This document shows positions 7,545 to 14,572 of a stretch of DNA of 43,791 nt, piece after piece. Below the pieces are notes generated by a model that had not been told where the DNA came from, did not search any database, and saw only the letters and a list, made by a program, of their open reading frames with translations. The stretch comes from a bacterium (GTDB lineage Bacteria > Armatimonadota > Abditibacteriia > Abditibacteriales > Abditibacteriaceae). The DNA is taken from assembly GCA_004172935.1 (NCBI GenBank), contig SDZD01000053.1:1-43791 (forward strand), read 5' to 3'. Numbering within the stretch: position 1 is the first letter of the stretch; each line of letters starts with the position of its first letter. A program made the position numbers and the translations under genes.

Positions 7545-8948
7545 GTGGTGATTAACTTGCGTTCGATGCGTGCCCGTGTCACTGCGGGGTTCGTTTTGGT
7601 GTTTACGCTGTTGCTTCTGGTAACGGGCGCCAGCCTGTTGCTACTGGCTCACTATGGCGAAAAGGCGCGCGTCAACACTCTGCTCAAAGCCACCGTCCAC
7701 GAGTTGCAAACCGGGCTGGATAACCATCAAATTGATGCGCGTGACCCTGCCCGTATGATGGAAATTGACGCTGCTCAGTTCCGTGCAGCAGGCTTGCTGC
7801 TTCTGGTCTACAACGAAAAGGGCATATTAGTTGGGCGTTCTACCAAAACACCACTGACCGCAGAAGAAGAACATGGCTGGATGCAAGCCTCACTGATGAG
7901 CGGGGGCCGCCGCATCGTTGTCGCAGCGCCCTGGCAGCAGAGTGCGCGCGAATTGGAGCGATTGGCATGGTCGCTGTTCACTGTCACCTCTATCGTTCTC
8001 ATCGCGACAGCAGTTGGTGCGTGGGTGTTGGTCGGGCGCGTCCTTTCGCCTATCGACCGACTTGCCGAAACCGCGCGTCTGACTCCCGTCGAAACCGCCC
8101 GCCTCCAGGCCCCTTCCGAAGATGCTGAGGTCGTGCGTCTTGTGGGCACTCTGAACGGCTTCCTTGCCCGTTTAAGCGAATCGAACCGCGCCAAAGAGCG
8201 CTTCTACGCCGCCGCCTCGCACGAACTGCGCACCCCACTCCAAGGTTTGGCCGGATTTCTCGAAATCGGCCTCGCCCGCCCCCGCGAAAGCGAAGAGCTT
8301 GTTGAAATCTTGCGCGAAGCTCAGGACCAGTCCCAGCGCCTCGTGAAGCTGACCTCCGATTTGCTTGCTCTCAACCAGTTGGAGAACTATTCGGATGTCC
8401 ATTCCGCCGAACAGGCCGAAATTGATGTCGCCGATGTCGTAGAGCGCGCGCTAAGGCCGCTAGAAGCCGTCAGAGACGCCCGTAACCTCGAATTGGACTT
8501 GCAGCTACCCAGCGGCGCCGAAGCCGAAATTGTCGCGCCCTGGAGCCACGTCGAGATGCTGGTGCGCAACCTCATCGAAAACGCCCACAAATACGCGCCC
8601 GATGGCGGCCACGTCAAAGTCAAATGGGCCAAAGATACTTTGCTCGTCTGGAACACGGTTGGCTGGAAGAAAAGCGACATCGAACAGGCCGAATCGGGCC
8701 TTAACCGCCTCTTCGAACCCTTTTACCGCCTCGATGCCTCCCGCGAGGGACAGGTCACAGGCAACGGTCTTGGCCTCGCCATCTGTCACGCCATTTGCGA
8801 GTCGAACGGCTGGCTTATCGAACTCAAGGCCACCCACGGCCCCGAACCGGGCATGGAGGCCCGCGTCGAGTTCCGCCCCCATGCAGTCGAGGGCGCCGTC
8901 CCCACCTCCACTGAAGAAGTAACCGAAGCCGAGCCGGGGCGCGTATAA
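7545..8948 (+). CDS. Sensor histidine kinase, two-pass membrane type
   Basis: 467 residues from GTG 7545; ATG 7566 is an equally possible start and neither has a clear ribosome site. Transmembrane helices lie at about 12-34 and 141-164, with a sensor domain of about 105 residues between them that resembles no domain I can name. A HAMP linker follows (VLSPIDRLAETARL), then HisKA with phospho-acceptor His226 (AAASHELRTPLQG), and HATPase_c with the N box at Asn346 (NLIENAHKYAPDGG) and GNGLGLAICHAI. It should phosphorylate the regulator encoded just upstream. The gene start is occluded by the 3' arm of the inverted repeat if that hairpin forms. Confidence 0.93.
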   Translation: MVINLRSMRARVTAGFVLVFTLLLLVTGASLLLLAHYGEKARVNTLLKATVHELQTGLDNHQIDARDPARMMEIDAAQFRAAGLLLLVYNEKGILVGRSTKTPLTAEEEHGWMQASLMSGGRRIVVAAPWQQSARELERLAWSLFTVTSIVLIATAVGAWVLVGRVLSPIDRLAETARLTPVETARLQAPSEDAEVVRLVGTLNGFLARLSESNRAKERFYAAASHELRTPLQGLAGFLEIGLARPRESEELVEILREAQDQSQRLVKLTSDLLALNQLENYSDVHSAEQAEIDVADVVERALRPLEAVRDARNLELDLQLPSGAEAEIVAPWSHVEMLVRNLIENAHKYAPDGGHVKVKWAKDTLLVWNTVGWKKSDIEQAESGLNRLFEPFYRLDASREGQVTGNGLGLAICHAICESNGWLIELKATHGPEPGMEARVEFRPHAVEGAVPTSTEEVTEAEPGRV

Positions 8949-8967
8949 CATACGCGCCCCGTTCGTT

Positions 8968-9516
8968 TTAGCTGCGCAACGCCCCGTTCTCACCGCGCTC
9001 GATTTCGAGGCGGCGCCCCAACAACCACAGCACATCGGAAACGCGGTTCAAATAACGCAAAATATCGCTATTCTCCGCGACGCTACCTTCGGCTTCTAAT
9101 AGACGAATCGCATCCCGCTCCGCCCTCCGCGCCACCACACGCGCGCAATCAATCGCCGCCCCATCAGCAGTTGCCCCTGGCAGCGCCCAATCGCCCAACA
9201 AACCGGGAATCGTCTCGATGTCAGCCACGATCTCATCCAACGCCTGCGTCATTGCCGCCGAAACCCGCGTCTTCAACTTGTACCGCTCAGCCGCCGGAGA
9301 AGCCAATTCCGCCCCCACCACAAAGGTATTGCGCTGCAACATCTCCAACGCCTGTCGCGTACGCTCATCGGGACAACTGGCACGCGCCAGCCCCAGAAAA
9401 GCATTCACTTCATCCTGCGCCCCATAGGCTTCAACTTGCAGATGCGATTTAGAAACGCGCTCACCAAAAATAAGGCGGGTTTGCCCACCATCCCCATTAC
9501 GGGTAACAATGCTCAT
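8968..9516 (-). CDS. Cob(I)alamin adenosyltransferase, PduO type
   Basis: 182 residues from ATG 9516 (MSIVTRNGDGGQT), which is where this family starts. It transfers adenosyl from ATP to cob(I)alamin to make coenzyme B12. Motifs: N-terminal ATP loop TRNGDGGQT (usual TRTGDxGxT), YGAQDEVNAFLG, ARVVARRAERDA with the basic ATP-binding arginines, and YLNRVSDVLWLLGR. The usual Leu-His before the Ala-Arg of the third motif is Ile-Asp here. It converges with the kinase gene (19 bases apart). Two CbiX-like genes lie 22 kb away and also belong to corrinoid metabolism. Confidence 0.88.
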   Translation of the reverse strand: MSIVTRNGDGGQTRLIFGERVSKSHLQVEAYGAQDEVNAFLGLARASCPDERTRQALEMLQRNTFVVGAELASPAAERYKLKTRVSAAMTQALDEIVADIETIPGLLGDWALPGATADGAAIDCARVVARRAERDAIRLLEAEGSVAENSDILRYLNRVSDVLWLLGRRLEIERGENGALRS

Positions 9517-9575
9517 GAGTAACAGAAAGTGTGAGTCCCTCAACCCACCAACGCGAGAGGCTATTTGAGTTCGGC

Positions 9576-9721
9576 CCTTCTACCACTTGTGGGAGAAGGT
9601 GGCACGAATTGCCGGATGAGGGCCGCGTAGCGATTACCAACCAACCCTTAATTCACCAGAGATTGCCGCTCATTCGATTAACGGCCACTCACTAACCACT
9701 GGCAACTAAAAACTAACCACT
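9576..9721. repeat. REP-like hairpin and short direct repeats in an intergenic gap
   Basis: CCTTCT-A-CCAC and GTGG-G-AGAAGG (9576-9599) make an 11-arm interrupted palindrome, followed by GGTGGCACGAATTGCCGG, a pattern like the repetitive intergenic elements of many bacteria. Further on ACTAACCACT occurs twice (9691-9700 and 9712-9721). The stretch 9517-9721 holds no gene. Confidence 0.5.
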
Positions 9722-9759
9722 AAAAAAACCGCCGCGCAACTCATCGTTGCGCGGCGGTT
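9722..9759 (-). terminator. Intrinsic terminator of the cold-shock gene
   Basis: AACCGCCGCGCAAC (9727-9740) and GTTGCGCGGCGGTT (9746-9759) form a perfect 14-bp stem with a 5-base loop. In the leftward direction it is followed by a T7 tract. It lies 21 bases past the cold-shock stop. Confidence 0.95.
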
Positions 9760-9780
9760 GGCCGTTGGGATAACAGGTGG

Positions 9781-10002
9781 TTATTCTTCCATGCCCGCTG
9801 CTACGAGCGAACGGACGTTAGCCGCGCGCCAGCCTTTGTCGGCTTTGGCGAGTTCAAACTCAACGTCCTGTCCCTCTTTGAGAGAGCGGTAACCGTCGGT
9901 CAGAATTGCCGAATAATGGACGAATACGTCTTCGCCCGAATCTTGCTCGATGAAACCAAAACCTTTGGCGTCATTGAACCATTTCACTTTGCCGTTTGCC
10001 AT
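9781..10002 (-). CDS. Cold-shock domain protein
   Basis: 73 residues, one CSD-type OB fold. RNP1 is KGFGFIEQ and RNP2 is VFVHYSAI, the two RNA/ssDNA-binding strands; MANGKVKWFNDAKG is the canonical N-terminus and decides the start at ATG 10002. Such proteins bind single-stranded nucleic acid and act as RNA chaperones in the cytosol. The frame is open another 35 codons upstream, but those codons fall in the structured leader downstream of a good promoter and look noncoding. It has its own terminator, so it is a single-gene unit. Confidence 0.95.
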   Translation of the reverse strand: MANGKVKWFNDAKGFGFIEQDSGEDVFVHYSAILTDGYRSLKEGQDVEFELAKADKGWRAANVRSLVAAGMEE

Positions 10003-10122
10003 GAAGTAGTAGAAATAATCTCCTGATGAAGGGAACTGCCGCGCGAGCCACTTCCCGGTACAGCGGAAGAAACCAACGGCCCTTCGGAAAATTTGTGTGG
10101 GAAACACATCTTTCCGACTCGG
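10003..10122 (-). promoter_or_regulatory. Long structured 5' leader of the cold-shock gene
   Basis: About 120 bases lie between the predicted transcription start and the ATG. The leader can fold: CGGAAA with TTTTCCG encloses TGTG/CACA (about 10086-10117), and GGGAA pairs with TTCCC at about 10031-10056. AGGAG sits 18 bases before the ATG. Long folding leaders in cspA-type genes act as RNA thermosensors; a similar role here is inference from layout. Confidence 0.5.
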
Positions 10123-10128
10123 ACGGCA

Positions 10129-10157
10129 ATTTTAAGTTACAGTCATGAAAAGGTCAA
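10129..10157 (-). promoter_or_regulatory. Sigma-70-type promoter of the cold-shock gene
   Basis: On the leftward strand TTGACC (10157-10152) is followed by a 17-base spacer and TAAAAT (10134-10129), a near-consensus vegetative promoter. Transcription should start near 10122. Confidence 0.8.
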
Positions 10158-10211
10158 GATTTTAATGGGAATTTCGGCCCGGAATTACCCTCAAAATCTC
10201 GCCAAATGCAT

Positions 10212-10913
10212 TTATTTGATACAGGGGGCGCAGCAAATACACGTGTTCAGACGGGGGGGATCATTGGCATAGCGCGTATAGCACTGCGAGCAGGGGATAT
10301 TGTCTCTAAGCTTGGTTTCATTTTCACCCGCTTGAGCGAAAAGTTCTCCGCATGTCCGCTCAAGATCGCCGACGTTAATTGATTCACAATTGTAACTTTT
10401 AATAAATGCGAGGGCGTTATTTACCAGGTGTGATGAAACATCGGTGGCCTTTTGGATATCTGCTTCGGACGGGATCGCAGGAGCATACCGTTTTAATTCT
10501 GCCATGAAAATGCTCTTTCCTGCGAGAAAAACATTCTCAACATACAGTTCAAGTTGAGCATCGTTCGCCTTATTATCGCCAATGACATTAACCGTAATTG
10601 GGGTGCCGCCCTCTGGAATATCGACGGTGAGTGGAGCAAAGAAATAATGTGTTGGAAATTTCCCGGTGTTGGGATCTATCGTCCAAGAACCAGCATATGG
10701 AAGAATCAGTGGTTTGCGATCATCGGCGCCGACTTCAAGAAAGGCCCAGAGTTGGCCGTAGGGGTCTGTGGTTCCAAAAACCACGTCTTTCCCACTGGTG
10801 AACATGACGTCGGCACAGGCGACGGCACGTTGAGCTGATTCGTCGAATAAAAGGCAGTTGACGACGATTCCGGCTTGAGCCGGAGAGGTTTCTGGAATAG
10901 TGTTGTCTGACAT
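10212..10913 (-). CDS. Unknown protein with a cysteine-rich C-terminal tail
   Basis: 233 residues, no signal peptide or membrane segment. Residues 15-130 read like beta strands (IVVNCLLFDESAQRAVACAD and later VDIPEGGTPITVNV), reminiscent of a carboxypeptidase-regulatory or Ig-like fold. Residues 140-200 are helical. The last 26 residues contain six Cys (208, 211, 225, 227, 228, 231) as CSQC-x13-CICCAPC, with C176 and C188 before them: a metal site, a disulphide knob or a modified tail are all possible. The gene starts 8 bases after the FecR-TPR-barrel stop, so it is cotranscribed with it. Its base composition looks more A/T-rich than its neighbours. Function unknown; it may be the cargo or partner of the barrel. 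Confidence 0.7.
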   Translation of the reverse strand: MSDNTIPETSPAQAGIVVNCLLFDESAQRAVACADVMFTSGKDVVFGTTDPYGQLWAFLEVGADDRKPLILPYAGSWTIDPNTGKFPTHYFFAPLTVDIPEGGTPITVNVIGDNKANDAQLELYVENVFLAGKSIFMAELKRYAPAIPSEADIQKATDVSSHLVNNALAFIKSYNCESINVGDLERTCGELFAQAGENETKLRDNIPCSQCYTRYANDPPRLNTCICCAPCIK

Positions 10914-10921
10914 GATAACGA

Positions 10922-13900
10922 TTAAAAACGAACTGTCGCTCCTACACGAAACTGGCGGCCAGTCTGCAAACGCTCAGCGGCGCCGCCCGGTAACGTGTAG
11001 GTTTTATCGAAGAGGTTGGAAACCTCGGCATAGAACGAGCGCCGCAAGCCGAAACGCTTGCCGACACGCAGGTTAACGAGTGAAAATCCGCCGAATTGCT
11101 GACGGAAGTCGCCTGTCCCAAATTGTCTTGCGCGATAGCGAGGCCCAACATAAGCGATTGAAGGTTGTATGAATATGCCGTCATCGCTCAAATACTGAAG
11201 TCCTGCTTCGCCCGTGTAGTCGGGTAATCCCGATACCGTTGAAGGCGAAAATGGTCTCGCCAGGTCAGGATCATAAACTAATGCACGCGAACCATTCCAC
11301 GAAGCAGAGGTGAAGAACGAGGTACGTGTATTGATCAAACCCTCATATCCTACGCGCAAGCCTTGTACACGCGAGTTGAGAAATGGTTCACCTGTATCAG
11401 GGCGCGAAGAGCGACCTTGCTCGCTGCGGAACAAGCCCACTCGCAGGAAGGATGAGTTGGAAAAAGTGTGGCTCAGTTCAAATTCGTACAGCTTGCCTCT
11501 AGGCCCAGCTAATGTTCCGCTAGAAGTACTGCTGCTATCTAAAGAAGGCAGGTCATTCCCCGAATAGAATCCGAATAAGTCAGTTGGCGACAATAACTCG
11601 AAGTCTTCAATGCCATCGACAATGCGGCGGGCGCGGAAACGTAGCAGGGTTGAGGGACCCGCCTGATATGTGCCTACAACTGTTGGTAGCAGTTCTCCGC
11701 CTTCCACTCGCTGGGTAAATGGTGGAGAGGGAGGATCAGTAGATGGCTCAATTCGAAAGCCTGCAATTGCTTGTCTGGAGAGGCTGCGTATTTTTAGTTC
11801 GCCCTCCAATTTGAGCTTTGTTGATGGAGTGAAGGCTACACGTGTATAAGCCACATTATTTTGGGCTATAGCATTGGAATTAGAAATAAAAGTCGTGTCG
11901 CCAAATGAGAAGTCCGTGACGACATCATAGCGCCGTTGACCTGTGCTAAAGCCAGCACTCAAACTCCATTGGTCATTCAAGCGCCTATCATGTCGAACTT
12001 CAGCATGGAGGCTCTCATAATCTCCACTTAGGCCACCTGTACTATAAAATTGATCGAACGAAGCCCGGTCTGCTTGCACCAAAATGCGTGTTCGATTGTT
12101 CTGCCCATCGGCGAAATTTGCACCCAACACAATAAGGGGGCGTTGATCCCTAGTTGTAAAGGTTGGGCTGGGCTGGTCAAAATCTTGATCCCTTGAAGGG
12201 TTATTGCGTTCGAAGCTGGCAAAGGCAAATAAGGCTGATTGCGAATCTTGCGCTTTCTGACCCAATGTAACCGCGACGCGCGATGATTGAGAGTCAGCGG
12301 CGGCACGCGCGCCTGCTGTTGTGTCGCGGCGCAGACCAAATGCCACTAATCCACGTCGGTCGTCGCTTTCATGGGCGTAAGAGACTTCGCCTGTTGCGGT
12401 CGAGTCCGTGCCCAAACGCCCATCCAATTGCCAGTCGCCGAACGAACGAGTGGCTGAGCGCACCACTGTTGGGTCTTGGATAGCGGCTTGAAAACGCTCG
12501 AACGCGCCGGGGGTGGCTTGGTTCTGTAATGTCAGCGCACCTGCGGGGGCAGCTTCACGGGCGCCCTGCGTTTGTCCCAGTGGTCGCGAGACATCGCCGC
12601 CCTGCGCCACTAATTCCTGAGCGTAGCCCAACGCATAACGGGCACGTGCCGAGTTTGGGTCGAGGATGCTGGCGAGTTGGAAGCGGTTCTGTGCCTGAGT
12701 GGTACGGCCCTGCTCCAAAAACACGCGGCCCAACTGGTATTGGGCGGTTGATGAATCGGGTAGCAACTTCACCGCGGCGCGCGCATAGCGCATCGACTCG
12801 TTCAACTGCTGGCGGAACAGCGCCGACTCGCTGAGGCGGATGTATAAAGCGCCCAGAGCCGGGTTGTCGGTCAGTAGCGGCACGTTCGCCGGAACTGGCG
12901 TCCCCGCCCCATTCTGGCGCGCCAACAGCAAGTCGCCTTCGCGGGCGGCATCTTGCAAGTCGCCGTTCTCGACCAGAAACGCGGCGCGGTTGGCGCGCAC
13001 GAACGGGTCTTCCGGCGCCAGTTCCACCGCGCGGTCGAGGCTAACGCGCGCTCCAGCGCGGTCGCCGCGTTTGAGCTGAACCGTGCCCAGTGTTGCGAGG
13101 GTGCGCGCATCGTTCGGTTGTGTCTCAAGCGAAGCCCGTAGCGCTTTTTCGGCGCGTGGCAAACGGTCGAGCGATAGTTCGATGGCGCCAAGGTCGCGTT
13201 GCGCACCGGGAAGGTTCGGCGATAGCAAAACCACCTGTTCCAACGCCTGACGCGCCTCATCCAAATTGCCGCGTGTCGCCTCGACACGCCCCACTGCCAG
13301 CAATGCCAGTGGGGAAAATGGGTCGAGTTCCACAGCGCGCCGCGCATTGCGTAGCGCCTCTTTGTCGGCGCCCTTTGTCTGCGCGAAGAATTGCGCCAAC
13401 GACAGCGTCGCCAACGCTCCTGCGCTGGTCGGCGCCAACTCAACGGCGCGTGTCGCGCTCCGAATCGCTCCCGGCACATCGGCGTTTTGGATTTGCGCCA
13501 ACGCCAACAGTGTTTGAATTTGGAATGGCGCCGCTGGTGTTGCCGCCAACGGTTCGAGGAGGTTCTGCGCCCCGCGAGCGTCGTTCTCTTCGAGTAGCAT
13601 CAGAGCGCGCACCCCAAGGCTGAGCGGCGTGACAGCGCCTTCGACGGCGGCAGCGGCTCCAACTCGGTCGCGATTGGAAAGCCGCGCAAGCGCCAGTCCC
13701 GCGCGCGCCTCGTCGGCCTGTGGGGTGTTGACCAATGGTTCAAAAGCCGCTGCCGCGCCATTGGCGTTGCCCTGTGCCAATAGGGTCTTGGCGTTGCCTA
13801 GTGCTGCACCATCGGCAGCATTGCCGGGAAATTCAAACGGCACTGGCAGGCCCGCGATGTCAGCTGTCCACGATAGCAGGCCCGTGGCATCCACTCGCAC

Positions 13901-14491
13901 CGGAGGCGTGGGCGCCGTGCCTACGCGCGCAGTCGATTGTTGGTCGGGATTGACCACGACTGCGCCCTGTGGGTTGGAAAAGCCAACGCTGCCTTCCGAA
14001 ACCGTCACCGTGGTTTGGTTTTCGGCATCAAGGCGAACCGAATACTCGGTTCCGATGGTAGCGGCAATTCCGGCGGCGGTACGAATTTCGGTACGCCCCT
14101 TCGAGCGCACCACTACTTCGCCGAGCGCGCCAATCAGTCGCACCACGAGCGGCTTATCGGGCGTTTCGGGGTCGGTGATGTGGATCTCGGTGTTGGCTCG
14201 CAGCACCAAACTGGTATTGCCACCGAAAATGACTTCGGCAGCGCCACTGGAGCCTGTACGCACATGGTCGCCGAAAACAAGCGCCGACCTGTTGCGCGCT
14301 ACAAACCAGCGCTTTTTCTTGCTTTTGATTTCGACGACAGGATCGACACCGCGCAACTTCGCGACGGGGAAGGCATAACCGGGGCGCGCACCTGTCCCAA
14401 ACAGACCGATGCTGCAAACAAATACACCTGAAATGACCCGACGAACCGATACGGTGCCCCGGAGAAGTGAAGGGCAGAAAACTATTCGCAT
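10922..14491 (-). CDS. FecR-TPR-outer-membrane beta-barrel fusion protein
   Basis: 1189 residues. An N-terminal export signal (hydrophobic about 20-42) leads into a FecR-like domain at about 43-200 (LVFGDHVRTGSSGAAEVIFG, then GTEYSVRL). Tandem TPR repeats fill about 230-640 (for example AVELDPFSPLALLAVGRV). From about 685 to the end alternating strands form a beta-barrel; the tail VSNLFDKTYTLPGG, GRQFRVGATVRF with C-terminal Phe is that of TonB-dependent receptors, but no plug domain or TonB box is seen. TPR plus barrel recalls the BcsC/PgaA exporters. It should sit in the outer membrane with FecR and TPR parts in the periplasm. It follows the CHASE2 cyclase by 81 bases and precedes the Cys-rich gene by 8. 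The exact start is uncertain. Confidence 0.85.
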   Translation of the reverse strand: MRIVFCPSLLRGTVSVRRVISGVFVCSIGLFGTGARPGYAFPVAKLRGVDPVVEIKSKKKRWFVARNRSALVFGDHVRTGSSGAAEVIFGGNTSLVLRANTEIHITDPETPDKPLVVRLIGALGEVVVRSKGRTEIRTAAGIAATIGTEYSVRLDAENQTTVTVSEGSVGFSNPQGAVVVNPDQQSTARVGTAPTPPVRVDATGLLSWTADIAGLPVPFEFPGNAADGAALGNAKTLLAQGNANGAAAAFEPLVNTPQADEARAGLALARLSNRDRVGAAAAVEGAVTPLSLGVRALMLLEENDARGAQNLLEPLAATPAAPFQIQTLLALAQIQNADVPGAIRSATRAVELAPTSAGALATLSLAQFFAQTKGADKEALRNARRAVELDPFSPLALLAVGRVEATRGNLDEARQALEQVVLLSPNLPGAQRDLGAIELSLDRLPRAEKALRASLETQPNDARTLATLGTVQLKRGDRAGARVSLDRAVELAPEDPFVRANRAAFLVENGDLQDAAREGDLLLARQNGAGTPVPANVPLLTDNPALGALYIRLSESALFRQQLNESMRYARAAVKLLPDSSTAQYQLGRVFLEQGRTTQAQNRFQLASILDPNSARARYALGYAQELVAQGGDVSRPLGQTQGAREAAPAGALTLQNQATPGAFERFQAAIQDPTVVRSATRSFGDWQLDGRLGTDSTATGEVSYAHESDDRRGLVAFGLRRDTTAGARAAADSQSSRVAVTLGQKAQDSQSALFAFASFERNNPSRDQDFDQPSPTFTTRDQRPLIVLGANFADGQNNRTRILVQADRASFDQFYSTGGLSGDYESLHAEVRHDRRLNDQWSLSAGFSTGQRRYDVVTDFSFGDTTFISNSNAIAQNNVAYTRVAFTPSTKLKLEGELKIRSLSRQAIAGFRIEPSTDPPSPPFTQRVEGGELLPTVVGTYQAGPSTLLRFRARRIVDGIEDFELLSPTDLFGFYSGNDLPSLDSSSTSSGTLAGPRGKLYEFELSHTFSNSSFLRVGLFRSEQGRSSRPDTGEPFLNSRVQGLRVGYEGLINTRTSFFTSASWNGSRALVYDPDLARPFSPSTVSGLPDYTGEAGLQYLSDDGIFIQPSIAYVGPRYRARQFGTGDFRQQFGGFSLVNLRVGKRFGLRRSFYAEVSNLFDKTYTLPGGAAERLQTGRQFRVGATVRF

Positions 14492-14572
14492 TGAGGCTAG
14501 ACAACATTAAACGTTTGCGTTGTCTTGCCCTAATGTTAGCAGGGTGTTCAACCCCCTTCCATGTAAATTTTT

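Noticed and set aside
10003..10107. Extended start of the cold-shock protein
   Set aside because: It would place codons in the structured leader after the promoter and adds no family-like sequence.
9781..10913. Cys-rich gene and cold-shock gene as one transcript
   Set aside because: A near-consensus promoter at 10129-10157 gives the cold-shock gene its own start.
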